Assembly (NCBI RefSeq): GCF_033845285.1
Contig: NZ_JAWXCX010000001.1
Location: forward strand, 1,503,495 to 1,567,494
Length of the DNA: 64,000 bases
Source of the DNA: Marinococcus sp. PL1-022
GTDB lineage: Bacteria > Bacillota > Bacilli > Bacillales > Marinococcaceae
Direction: 5' to 3'
Position 1 is the first letter of the stretch. The number at the start of each line of letters is the position of its first letter. Made by a program: the position numbers and the translations under genes. The notes beneath the pieces were generated by a model. That model was given only the letters and a program-made list of their open reading frames with translations, was not told the DNA's origin and searched no databases. Below, one piece after another: positions 1 through 8,307 of the stretch.

Positions 1-525
<525 letters not shown>

Positions 526-530
526 TTTGT

Positions 531-559
531 TTGCGGTGCGATGCTGTTTTTAATATAAT
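531..559 (+). promoter_or_regulatory. SigA-type promoter before ynzC
   Basis: TTGCGG at 531-536 and TATAAT at 554-559 are separated by 17 bp, just after the yneB stop codon. This would give ynzC its own transcript in addition to read-through from yneB. No LexA box (CGAAC-N4-GTTCG) overlaps it. Confidence 0.6.
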
Positions 560-592
560 GAATAGGGAATGCCATTTTAAGGGAGGCAACTT

Positions 593-832
593 ATGCTTTC
601 GAAAGAAAAAATTGACCGGATTAATGAATTGGCCAAACGTCAAAAATCAACGGGGCTGACGGCCGAAGAAGAGGAAGAACAGCATGCGCTGCGTCAGGAA
701 TATTTAAGCAAATTCCGTTCTTCATTTAAAAACCAGCTTGAAAACGTTAAAGTGGTGGATGAAGAAGGCACGGATGTAACTCCGAACAAGCTTGAACGTG
801 TCAAACGACGGAACCGCAGCTTTCGGCATTAA
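593..832 (+). CDS. ynzC: DUF896 family protein YnzC
   Basis: A 79-residue protein with an N-terminal helical hairpin (IDRINELAKRQKSTGLT followed by an acidic EEEEEQ stretch) typical of the DUF896/YnzC family, and a basic C-terminus. A good ribosome binding site (GGGAGG) lies about 8 nt before the ATG. B. subtilis ynzC is the last gene of the SOS-induced yneA-yneB-ynzC operon. Its biochemical role is unknown, so the call is a family assignment only. A hairpin terminator follows directly and separates it from tkt. Confidence 0.9.
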   Translation: MLSKEKIDRINELAKRQKSTGLTAEEEEEQHALRQEYLSKFRSSFKNQLENVKVVDEEGTDVTPNKLERVKRRNRSFRH

Positions 833-842
833 GATAAAAGAG

Positions 843-880
843 AGGCCTGGTCTTAACAAAGAGCAGGCCTTTTGATTTTA
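843..880 (+). terminator. Rho-independent terminator after ynzC
   Basis: A perfect 7-bp stem, AGGCCTG (843-849) with CAGGCCT (864-870), followed by a T-rich tail. Confidence 0.8.
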
Positions 881-900
881 TTCTTTCTCCGTAAACCCGC

Positions 901-929
901 TTGTGTAATCGTTTTAAAACCTTTATCAT
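901..929 (+). promoter_or_regulatory. SigA-type promoter for tkt
   Basis: TTGTGT (901-906) and TATCAT (924-929) with a 17-bp spacer lie about 90 bp before the transketolase start codon. Confidence 0.5.
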
Positions 930-1019
930 AAAAGCGTACATGAACACGGAATTTCCCGCGGGGTCAACCTACAGATGCGGGTTTCCACCCAAAAATACAT
1001 ACAGTGGAGGGACATATGC

Positions 1020-3005
1020 ATGGCAATTAGCACAGAACAATTAGCAATTAACACGATCCGGACGTTGTCCATCGAAAGCATTGAGAAAGCCCAGTCGGGT
1101 CACCCGGGGCTTCCGATGGGCGCCGCGCCGATGGCGTACGCGCTCTGGACGAAAGCGATGAACCACAACCCGGCCAACCCGGACTGGTTTAACCGCGACC
1201 GCTTCGTGCTGTCCGCCGGCCACGGATCGATGCTCCTATACAGCATGCTGCACCTGAGCGGCTACGACCTCTCGCTCGAGGAGCTGAAAAACTTCCGCCA
1301 GTGGGGAAGCCAGACGCCGGGCCACCCGGAATACGGCCACACCGCCGGCGTGGAAGCCACCACCGGCCCGCTCGGCCAGGGTCTGGCCATGGGGACCGGC
1401 ATGGCGATGGCCGAACGCCATCTGGCAGCCAAGTACAACACGGACGATCACTCCGTGGTCGACCATTTCACGTACGTGCTCTGCGGCGACGGCGACCTGA
1501 TGGAAGGCGTGGCGTCGGAATCAGCTTCGCTCGCCGGCCACTTACAGCTCGGCAACCTGGTGGTGCTGTATGACTCCAACGACGTGTCGCTCGACGGCGC
1601 GCTCCACCAGTCGTTTTCCGAAAACGTGCTGCAGCGCTATGAAGCGTACGGCTGGCACACGGTCTTTATCGAGGACGGCAACGACGTCGATGCCCTGGAG
1701 GCAGCGATCGAAGAAGCGAAGCAGTCCCCGAAGCCATCCATGATCGAAGTGAAAACCGTGATCGGCTACGGCGCACCGAACAAAGGCGGCACCAATGCCG
1801 CCCACGGCGCGCCGATCGGCGACGACGAGTACAATTTGGTAAAGGAAGCCTACCAGTGGGAATACGACGCGTTTCACATTCCGCCGGAGGTGACCGAACT
1901 GTTTGACGAAGTCAAACAGGGCGGCGCGAAGGCCGAAAAGGAATGGAACGAGCTGTTTGACGCCTACAAGCAGGAGAATCCGGAACTTGCCGACGAGCTC
2001 GAGCAGGCGATAGCCGGGAAACTCCCGGAGGGCTGGGATGCGAAGCTGCCCGTCTTTACGGATGAAAAAGTAGCGACCCGTGCCGCTTCCGGTGATGTGC
2101 TGCAGGAAGTAGCGGCAGCGGTACCATCTCTGTTCGGCGGCTCGGCGGACCTCGCCGGCTCCAACAAAACGCTGATCAAAGCGGAGAATGATTTCAGCCG
2201 CAACGACTACACCGGCCGCAACATCTGGTTCGGTGTGCGGGAATTTGCGATGGCGGCAGCAGTGAACGGCATTCAGCTGCACGGAGGCCTGAAGCCGTTC
2301 GGCTCGACGTTCCTCGTCTTTTCTGATTACCTGCGTCCAGCGCTGCGCCTGAGTGCGCTGATGGGGCTGCCGCTCACCCAGGTATTCACGCACGACAGCA
2401 TCGCGGTCGGCGAAGACGGCCCGACGCACGAGCCGGTGGAACAGCTGGCCGCCCTCCGCGCGATTCCGAACCTGAACGTCATCCGCCCGGCGGACGGCAA
2501 CGAGACGGTTGCGGCGTGGCGCGTGGCGATGGAAAGTGAATCGACGCCAACAGCGCTCGTGCTGACCCGTCAGGGCGTGCCGACGCTGGAAGACACGAAG
2601 GACAAAGCGGTCGAAGGCGTCCGCCAAGGGGCCTACGTGATCGGTGAACAGGCCGAACACCCGGACCTGCTTCTCGTCGCTGCCGGCTCCGAAGTGTCCC
2701 TCGCCGTGGACGCGAAGGCCCAGCTGCAGAAGGACGGCTGGACGGTCAACGTCGTCAGCATGCCAAACTTCCATGCGTTCGATCATCAGTCCGAGGACTA
2801 CCGCCGCTCGGTGCTTCCCGATGGCGTCCCGGCGATGGCGGTGGAAATGGGATCGTCCTTCGGCTGGTACAAGTACGTCGGCTCCCACGGATCCGTGTAC
2901 GGCATTGACCGCTTCGGGGCGTCCGCACCGGGCGGGGAAGTCGTCGAAAAGTACGGCTTCACGCCGGACAAGGTGGCCGAAGCTGCCAGACAGCTGATCA
3001 AATAA
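1020..3005 (+). CDS. tkt: Transketolase
   Basis: A thiamine-diphosphate enzyme of the non-oxidative pentose phosphate pathway that moves two-carbon units between sugar phosphates. The 661-residue protein is close to the 667 of B. subtilis Tkt. The N-terminal TPP domain has the motif [18 protein letters not shown] followed by the conserved N of YDSND. The pyrimidine-binding domain contains [11 protein letters not shown] and the [14 protein letters not shown] segment, and the C-terminal domain ends in [17 protein letters not shown]. The ATG at 1020 was chosen because GGAGG at 1006-1010 sits 9 nt upstream and the protein then starts [10 protein letters not shown]. An upstream in-frame ATG at 975 has no ribosome binding site. 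Third codon positions are strongly GC-rich. It has its own promoter and terminator. Confidence 0.98.
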   Translation: MAISTEQLAINTIRTLSIESIEKAQSGHPGLPMGAAPMAYALWTKAMNHNPANPDWFNRDRFVLSAGHGSMLLYSMLHLSGYDLSLEELKNFRQWGSQTPGHPEYGHTAGVEATTGPLGQGLAMGTGMAMAERHLAAKYNTDDHSVVDHFTYVLCGDGDLMEGVASESASLAGHLQLGNLVVLYDSNDVSLDGALHQSFSENVLQRYEAYGWHTVFIEDGNDVDALEAAIEEAKQSPKPSMIEVKTVIGYGAPNKGGTNAAHGAPIGDDEYNLVKEAYQWEYDAFHIPPEVTELFDEVKQGGAKAEKEWNELFDAYKQENPELADELEQAIAGKLPEGWDAKLPVFTDEKVATRAASGDVLQEVAAAVPSLFGGSADLAGSNKTLIKAENDFSRNDYTGRNIWFGVREFAMAAAVNGIQLHGGLKPFGSTFLVFSDYLRPALRLSALMGLPLTQVFTHDSIAVGEDGPTHEPVEQLAALRAIPNLNVIRPADGNETVAAWRVAMESESTPTALVLTRQGVPTLEDTKDKAVEGVRQGAYVIGEQAEHPDLLLVAAGSEVSLAVDAKAQLQKDGWTVNVVSMPNFHAFDHQSEDYRRSVLPDGVPAMAVEMGSSFGWYKYVGSHGSVYGIDRFGASAPGGEVVEKYGFTPDKVAEAARQLIK

Positions 3006-3019
3006 CTATGTTTTGGGGA

Positions 3020-3047
3020 AAAAGCAGCCCGCCGGCTGCTTTTTCTT
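3020..3047 (+). terminator. Rho-independent terminator after tkt
   Basis: AAAAGCAGCC pairs with GGCTGCTTTT around a CGCC-type loop and runs into a T-tract. Confidence 0.85.
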
Positions 3048-3101
3048 ATTTTCATCCCGGTAAAAAAACAGGCACCGGTGCTGAATCTTTCGAATCGGTG
3101 C

Positions 3102-3130
3102 TTTCTTTACATAAAAGAATGCGTTATAAT
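3102..3130 (+). promoter_or_regulatory. Possible promoter for yneF
   Basis: A perfect TATAAT at 3125-3130. The element at the right distance is only TTTCTT (3102-3107), and a better TTTACA at 3106 is too close, so the -35 is uncertain. Confidence 0.4.
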
Positions 3131-3201
3131 AAACAAGGTCTGTTTAGAGACGCTGACAACACACACATATATGTTAGGTATTCGGGAAAGGGGTAAGACA
3201 C

Positions 3202-3426
3202 ATGGGCTGGCTATGGTTAACAATTATCGGCATTGTCATTTTACTAGTTGGTATAGCCATCGGTTTCTTTATCGCAAGAAAAACGATGATGAACTATTTG
3301 AAAAAGAATCCTCCTATTAATGAACAGATGCTGCGCGTTATGATGATGCAGATGGGGCAGAACCCGTCCCAGAAGAAGATCAACCAAATGATGAAAGCAA
3401 TGCAGCGACAACAAGATAAGAAATAA
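3202..3426 (+). CDS. yneF: YneF (UPF0154) small membrane protein
   Basis: 74 residues. One N-terminal membrane segment (about residues 3-23, [20 protein letters not shown]) is followed by a basic, methionine-rich cytoplasmic tail with the family-typical [24 protein letters not shown] ribosome binding site precedes the ATG. The function is unknown. In B. subtilis sirA (yneE) lies between tkt and yneF, and it is missing here. Confidence 0.93.
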   Translation: MGWLWLTIIGIVILLVGIAIGFFIARKTMMNYLKKNPPINEQMLRVMMMQMGQNPSQKKINQMMKAMQRQQDKK

Positions 3427-3431
3427 CGGTC

Positions 3432-3465
3432 AGCACCCTTCTAGCTTTTGGAGGGTGCTTTTTTA
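3432..3465 (+). terminator. Rho-independent terminator after yneF
   Basis: AGCACCCT (3432-3439) pairs with AGGGTGCT (3452-3459) and is followed by six T. It ends only ~20 nt before the start of the next gene, so the exporter operon either relies on read-through or has a promoter that was not recognised. Confidence 0.85.
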
Positions 3466-3486
3466 TCCATAGAGAGGGTGGGACAA

Positions 3487-5238
3487 ATGCGCGCGTTTTG
3501 GGATTTGCGCTGGTTTTTCTGGCAGGAGCGGTTTAAGTACAGCTTTGGCATACTATTACTTGTTATTGTGGCGCTGCTGTCGCTTCTGCCGCCGTATGTG
3601 GTTGGGGTGGTGGTCGATGCCATCGAACAAAACCGCCTGACGACCGGGATGCTTGCCCGCTGGATGGGAGCGATGATTGCGGCAGGGATATGCATGTACG
3701 TTCTCCGGTACGTATGGCGGATTATGATTTTCGGTTCCTCGCTTCATCTCGGCCGTACACTCCGCTATAATCTGTATCAGCACTTCACGCGGATGAGCAG
3801 TGACTTCTTCGGGCGGAAGCGGACCGGGGATTTAATGGCACACGCCACCAACGATATTACCGCGGTGCAGATGATGGCCGGGCAGGGCGTGCTAACGATT
3901 GTGGATTCGCTCGTCATGGGAGGATTCGTGGTTTTGGCCATGGCAGTCGGCATCAGCTGGCAGCTGACGCTGATTACGCTGCTGCCGATGCCTTTGATGG
4001 CGCTGTTGACGAGCTGGTACGGCCATCTGCTCCATCAGCGGTTTGGGGCGGCCCAGCAGTCTTTTTCGCAGCTGAACAACCGGACGCAGGAAAGCATTTC
4101 CGGCGTGAAGGTAACAAAAACGTTCGGGTATGAACAGGAAGACATCGAAGCGTTTGACGCCCAGTCCCGCGACGTCGTAAACAAAAACGAGCGGGTCGCC
4201 CGCATTGATGCCCTGTTTGATCCGACGATTACGCTCATTATCGGCGTCTGCTACCTGCTTGCAATTGGGTTTGGGGCCGGGTATGTTAACGACGGGAGCA
4301 TTACTATCGGGCAGCTGACGACGTTCAGCGTCTATTTGGGCATGCTGATCTGGCCGATGCTTGCATTTGGCTGGTTTTTTAACATTATTGAACGCGGGCA
4401 CGCGTCGTATGACCGCATTCGCAGCCTGATGGCCGAACGGACCGATATTACCGACCAGGAGGCCGGAGTGGATCAAGTGCCGGCCGGGGCGGTGCAGATC
4501 AGTATAGATGAGTTTTCTTACCCGCGGTCGGAAACGAACGCGCTGCATGACATTCACGCATCGGTGCAGCCGGGCCAGACGATCGGGATCGTCGGGCGGA
4601 CCGGCAGCGGGAAAACCACACTTTTGCGGCTGCTCCTGCGGGAGCTGAAAAGCGGGGACGGGGCCATTACGATCGGCGGGACCCCGGCAGAGGCCTATTA
4701 TCTGGATACGTACCGTCTGGCGTTCGGAAACGTGCCTCAGGAGCATTTTCTGTTTTCGATGACGCTTGCGGACAATATTGCCTTCTCAAGCCCCGAAGCC
4801 ACCCAGCAGGATATTCAGCGGGCGGCCGGGCTTGCGGCCATTCATGACGATATCGTGGCACTTCCCGGGGGCTATGCGACAGCCGTCGGGGAACGAGGGG
4901 TCACGCTTTCCGGAGGCCAGAAGCAGCGTATTTCGATTGCGCGGGCGCTTCTGCAGAATCCGGAAATCCTCATTCTGGATGACGCTCTTTCGGCTGTGGA
5001 TGCGAACACCGAGCAGCAGATCCTCGAAGCGCTGAAGCAGGAGCGGCGGGGAAAAACGACCTTTATCGTCACGCACCGCATGAGCACGGTAAAAGAAGCG
5101 GATGCGGTATGGGTAATGGAACATGGAACGATCGTTGAAAACGGCTCCCACCGTGCATTAATGGAAGCCGGAGGCATCTATGCAGAAATGGTGAAGCGCG
5201 AAGAACTGAAGGCGCAGGTGGAAAGGGGGGACCGCTGA
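3487..5238 (+). CDS. Heterodimeric ABC exporter, BmrC/YheI-like half with degenerate catalytic site
   Basis: 583 residues: a six-helix membrane domain (about residues 20-315) and a C-terminal nucleotide-binding domain. The latter has Walker A GRTGSGKTT, signature LSGGQKQR and Walker B ILILDDALSAVD. The usual catalytic glutamate after Walker B is an aspartate here, as known for BmrC (YheI), the degenerate half of the B. subtilis BmrCD multidrug exporter. The start at 3487 follows GAGGGTGGG, and upstream in-frame codons lie inside the yneF terminator. The stop codon overlaps the start of the partner gene (TGATG), so the two are translationally coupled. The substrate cannot be told from sequence; multidrug export is inferred from family. 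In B. subtilis this position, between yneF and ccdC, holds ccdA and yneI instead. Confidence 0.9.
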   Translation: MRAFWDLRWFFWQERFKYSFGILLLVIVALLSLLPPYVVGVVVDAIEQNRLTTGMLARWMGAMIAAGICMYVLRYVWRIMIFGSSLHLGRTLRYNLYQHFTRMSSDFFGRKRTGDLMAHATNDITAVQMMAGQGVLTIVDSLVMGGFVVLAMAVGISWQLTLITLLPMPLMALLTSWYGHLLHQRFGAAQQSFSQLNNRTQESISGVKVTKTFGYEQEDIEAFDAQSRDVVNKNERVARIDALFDPTITLIIGVCYLLAIGFGAGYVNDGSITIGQLTTFSVYLGMLIWPMLAFGWFFNIIERGHASYDRIRSLMAERTDITDQEAGVDQVPAGAVQISIDEFSYPRSETNALHDIHASVQPGQTIGIVGRTGSGKTTLLRLLLRELKSGDGAITIGGTPAEAYYLDTYRLAFGNVPQEHFLFSMTLADNIAFSSPEATQQDIQRAAGLAAIHDDIVALPGGYATAVGERGVTLSGGQKQRISIARALLQNPEILILDDALSAVDANTEQQILEALKQERRGKTTFIVTHRMSTVKEADAVWVMEHGTIVENGSHRALMEAGGIYAEMVKREELKAQVERGDR

Positions 5239-7025
5239 TGCTGCATGAGGATAAAGTATTAACCAAACAAGAACAGCGGGCGATCGTGAAGCGGCTGTTA
5301 AAGTACGCGGCTGTACACAAACGGCTGCTGGCATTTGCCTGTACGTTTCTCGTGATCGGGGTCGGAGCGGAGCTTCTCAGCCCGTATCTCGTGAAGATCT
5401 TTATTGACAGCTATGTGACGCCGGGCGTGTTTCCGGCCGGCGAATTGACATGGCTCGCGGCCATTTTTGCATCGGCCACCATCGTTTCCGCGGTCATGGT
5501 GTATTTTCACACGTACTGGTTCCAGCGCATTGCGCTAAAAAGCATTCAGCAGATCCGGGTTGATGTGTTTTCGAGCGTCGAGGGCGCATCGATGCGCTTT
5601 TACGACCAGACGCCGTCCGGAGCGCTTGTGAGCCGGATCACCAATGATACCGAGCGGATCCGGGAGCTGTACATGGAGGTGCTCTCGACCTTTATCCAGA
5701 ACGGGGTGTTTCTCGTCGGAGTGCTTATCGCCATGTTCTTTCTGGATGTCCGTCTCGCCGCCGCGGCAATACTGATTATGCCGCTGCTGCTTATTTTAAT
5801 GGCGCTTTATCGCCGCTACAGCTCCAGGTACTACGGGGAAATGAGCGGTAAGCTGAGCCGGCTGAATACGAAAATTAACGAAAGTCTGCAGGGCATGTCG
5901 GTGATTCAGCTGTTCCGGCAGGAAAACCGGATGAAGCAGGAATTTTCCGGTATCAATGACGCTCACTACGAAGCCGGGCTGAAAAGCATGAAGATTGACG
6001 GCCTGCTGCTCCGGCCGGCGATCGACCTCGTGTCGGTGCTTGCTCTTGTCGGCGTGCTGTCGTATTTTGGCATTTTATCTATGGAAGGGGCCGTGCAGGT
6101 CGGGGTGATTTATGCCTTCGTCAACTATTTTGAACGCTTCTTTGAACCGGTGAATGAAATCATGCAGCAGATGTCGCTGTATCAGCAGTCAATTGTCTCC
6201 GCCGGCCGGGTGTTTCATTTAATGGATGTGACCGGTCAGGAATCAGCAATCGCCCGGGGACGTCAGACCGGGGGAGCCTCCGAAAGCGGCGAGATTGAGT
6301 TTGATCACGTGACGTTCAGCTACGACGGCGAGAATCCGGTCCTCCGGGACATTAACCTGTCAGTCAGGGAAGGAGAGACCATTGCGATCGTCGGCCATAC
6401 CGGCAGCGGTAAAAGCTCCATCATTAACCTGCTGCTTCGGTTTTACGAGCACGATGCCGGCACCATCTTTCTCGGCGGCAGGGACCTGCAGCGCTGGCCG
6501 GAGCAGGCGCTGAGAAAGCAAGTCGGCCTTGTGCTGCAGGATCCGTTTTTGTTTACCGGCACGGTGCGCGAAAACATTGCGATGCACAATCACCGGCTGA
6601 GCGATGAAGAGGTGCGGCAGGCAGCTGCCTTTGTCGGCGCCGATCAGTTTATTGAAGCGCTCCCGAACCAGTACGACGAGCAGGTGGGCGAGCGGGGAAG
6701 CTCGTTTTCGAACGGTGAAAAACAGCTGATTACGTTTGCCCGCACGGTCGCCCATGACCCGAAGGTGCTTGTGCTCGATGAAGCAACGGCCAACATTGAC
6801 AGTGAAAGTGAAGCAGTGATCCAGCAGGCGCTTGCCAGTCTCGTGGAGAACCGGACGACCATTATGATTGCCCACCGGCTGTCCACGATCCGGCATGCCG
6901 ACCAGATCATCGTGCTCCATCAGGGCGAAATCGCCGAGCGCGGCACGCACCAGGAGCTGCTTGCCTCCGGGGGGCTGTATGAAAAAATGTACCGGCTCCA
7001 GCATGAAAATGAAGAGGTGCTGTAA
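5238..7025 (+). CDS. Heterodimeric ABC exporter, BmrD/YheH-like catalytic half
   Basis: 595 residues with an N-terminal membrane domain (about 25-330) and a nucleotide-binding domain containing Walker A GHTGSGKSS and Walker B VLVLDEATANID with the catalytic glutamate. Its signature is FSNGEKQL, departing from LSGGQ. The active site made with the partner's LSGGQ signature is therefore intact, and the other one is degenerate: the asymmetric architecture of BmrCD and TM287/288. The coordinates overlap the upstream gene by one base. The pair is expected in the cytoplasmic membrane pumping hydrophobic compounds outward. A strong hairpin follows. Confidence 0.92.
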   Translation: MLHEDKVLTKQEQRAIVKRLLKYAAVHKRLLAFACTFLVIGVGAELLSPYLVKIFIDSYVTPGVFPAGELTWLAAIFASATIVSAVMVYFHTYWFQRIALKSIQQIRVDVFSSVEGASMRFYDQTPSGALVSRITNDTERIRELYMEVLSTFIQNGVFLVGVLIAMFFLDVRLAAAAILIMPLLLILMALYRRYSSRYYGEMSGKLSRLNTKINESLQGMSVIQLFRQENRMKQEFSGINDAHYEAGLKSMKIDGLLLRPAIDLVSVLALVGVLSYFGILSMEGAVQVGVIYAFVNYFERFFEPVNEIMQQMSLYQQSIVSAGRVFHLMDVTGQESAIARGRQTGGASESGEIEFDHVTFSYDGENPVLRDINLSVREGETIAIVGHTGSGKSSIINLLLRFYEHDAGTIFLGGRDLQRWPEQALRKQVGLVLQDPFLFTGTVRENIAMHNHRLSDEEVRQAAAFVGADQFIEALPNQYDEQVGERGSSFSNGEKQLITFARTVAHDPKVLVLDEATANIDSESEAVIQQALASLVENRTTIMIAHRLSTIRHADQIIVLHQGEIAERGTHQELLASGGLYEKMYRLQHENEEVL

Positions 7026-7055
7026 AAGAGGGAACAATTGCGAGCCGCTGCTGCG

Positions 7056-7104
7056 GGGTGTATCATAAAGGCAGGAAAGCCTTCATGTGATACACCCTAT
7101 TTTT
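7056..7104 (+). terminator. Long-stem terminator between the ABC exporter and ccdC
   Basis: GGGTGTATCA (7056-7065) is perfectly complementary to TGATACACCC (7088-7097). The inner bases (AAGGC/GCCTT) extend the stem, and TATTTTTA follows. It ends 21 nt before the ccdC start codon. Confidence 0.85.
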
Positions 7105-7125
7105 ATAGAAAGGAAGGCGGCCGAA

Positions 7126-7638
7126 GTGAGTACACTGCTGATTATTACGACCCTCACGGCCTTTTTTATGGCTTCTGTCGTGATTGTTATCCGCATGAAA
7201 GCCATCAAACAGCCGGCAACATTTAAAAAAATCGTGCTGCCGCCGTTTTTCATGGCGACAGGGGCGCTGATGTTTGTTTACCCGCCGGCGCGGCCAACCG
7301 GACTGGAGGTTGGCGAGGCGCTGTTGGTCGGGTTTGTTTTCTCCTTTCTGCTGATGGCCACCACGTCGTTTGAAATACGGGAAAACCGGATCTTTGTACG
7401 CCGGTCCAAAGCCTTTTCCTTTATTCTGGTCGGCCTGTTAATCGTACGTACGATTATTAAGCTGATCATCGGCGATGCCATTGAGCCGGCGGTGCTTGCC
7501 GGAATGTTCTTTCTGCTGGCCTTTGCCATGCTTGTGCCGTGGCGCGTCTACATGGCCGTAAAATACAAACAACTCGAAAAGGTTCTTCAGCGGGACCCGG
7601 AGCCTGAAAACTCCGTATCCTCCCGCCACTCATCTTAA
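7126..7638 (+). CDS. ccdC: CcdC (YneJ) family membrane protein
   Basis: 170 residues with about five hydrophobic segments and the family motifs KKIVLPPFFMATGALMFVYPP and FEIRENRIFVRRSKAFSFIL. The GTG at 7126 is chosen because AGGAAGG (7111-7117) lies 8 nt upstream and the protein then begins VSTLLIITTL like B. subtilis CcdC. In B. subtilis ccdC belongs to a ccdA-yneI-ccdC cluster linked to cytochrome c maturation, although CcdC itself is not needed for it. Here no ccdA or yneI is present beside it, so its partner, if any, is elsewhere. Confidence 0.88.
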   Translation: MSTLLIITTLTAFFMASVVIVIRMKAIKQPATFKKIVLPPFFMATGALMFVYPPARPTGLEVGEALLVGFVFSFLLMATTSFEIRENRIFVRRSKAFSFILVGLLIVRTIIKLIIGDAIEPAVLAGMFFLLAFAMLVPWRVYMAVKYKQLEKVLQRDPEPENSVSSRHSS

Positions 7639-7656
7639 CGAAAGGGAGAAGTGCCC

Positions 7657-8094
7657 ATGTCTGACGAAGTAAATGAACACCTTCAAAATGAAATACACGG
7701 CAGGAAGCTGCCCAATGAAGCGGAGCGGCGTCTGTATCTCGATACGTACCGCGAACGCGTCATTCTTGCGCTGACGAAAAAACAGGTGATGGAAAAAGGC
7801 ATACGCCAGGAAGTGCTGAACGCGATGCATGACCAGAAGGCGAAGGAAGTATTGGTCGACGGTCACCTGAGTCTTGAGGCTCTGCGGCCGTACCGGAAAG
7901 CAGCGGAAACCCGGCGCATGTCCTACCGGCGTGTCACGCTCGATGAGCCGGAGGATTCCTACGGCCTGGTCGTCGCCTCCGACACGGCCATTGACCGCGA
8001 GGACGTGTTGGCCGAGGATGAGCCGGAAACAGAAGCCGGGACATCGGAGACGGACGGAAAAAAACCGTGGTGGAAAAAGCTGCTCGGGATCTGA
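7657..8094 (+). CDS. YueI-like (DUF1694) protein
   Basis: 145 residues. The segment YRERVILALTKKQVMEKG, the following helix-rich part and YGLVVASDTAIDRED resemble the DUF1694/YueI family, which has a ribosomal-protein-L7Ae-like fold and no known function. The C-terminal 30 residues are acidic and end in KKPWWKKLLGI. The ATG at 7657 is favoured over a GTG at 7651 because GGGAG lies 8 nt before the ATG. The gene follows ccdC by 18 nt and probably shares its transcript. A B. subtilis yneK homologue was considered for this position but the sequence fits YueI better. Confidence 0.72.
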   Translation: MSDEVNEHLQNEIHGRKLPNEAERRLYLDTYRERVILALTKKQVMEKGIRQEVLNAMHDQKAKEVLVDGHLSLEALRPYRKAAETRRMSYRRVTLDEPEDSYGLVVASDTAIDREDVLAEDEPETEAGTSETDGKKPWWKKLLGI

Positions 8095-8256
8095 CAAACG
8101 AAAAAAGAGACAGGCGTTTTCCGAATTTTTATCCGAAAATATTTATCTTTGAGGAAAGTTTTGCTATTCTATGAAAGTGGGTCGAGAAACAGATCAGGAA
8201 AGGCGGCAGTGAAGTAATACAGCTGCAGGCCTTTCTGCTTATCCTCATCTACTTTT

Positions 8257-8285
8257 TCGACAACGTTATTGGATTGTTGTATAAT
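8257..8285 (+). promoter_or_regulatory. SigA-type promoter for acnA
   Basis: TCGACA (8257-8262), a 17-bp spacer and TATAAT (8280-8285), ending 22 bp before the aconitase start codon. The short leader leaves no room for a riboswitch. No clear CcpC dyad was recognised upstream. Confidence 0.75.
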
Positions 8286-8307
8286 AGATCAAGAAGGAGG
8301 GGTACAT

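Noticed and set aside
1542-2888. A 448-codon open frame antisense to transketolase (and similar long antisense frames opposite acnA, the AAA gene, mrfA and parE)
   Set aside because: These arise from the high GC third-position bias of the sense gene. Their products are Arg/His/Val-rich without motifs and have no ribosome binding site.
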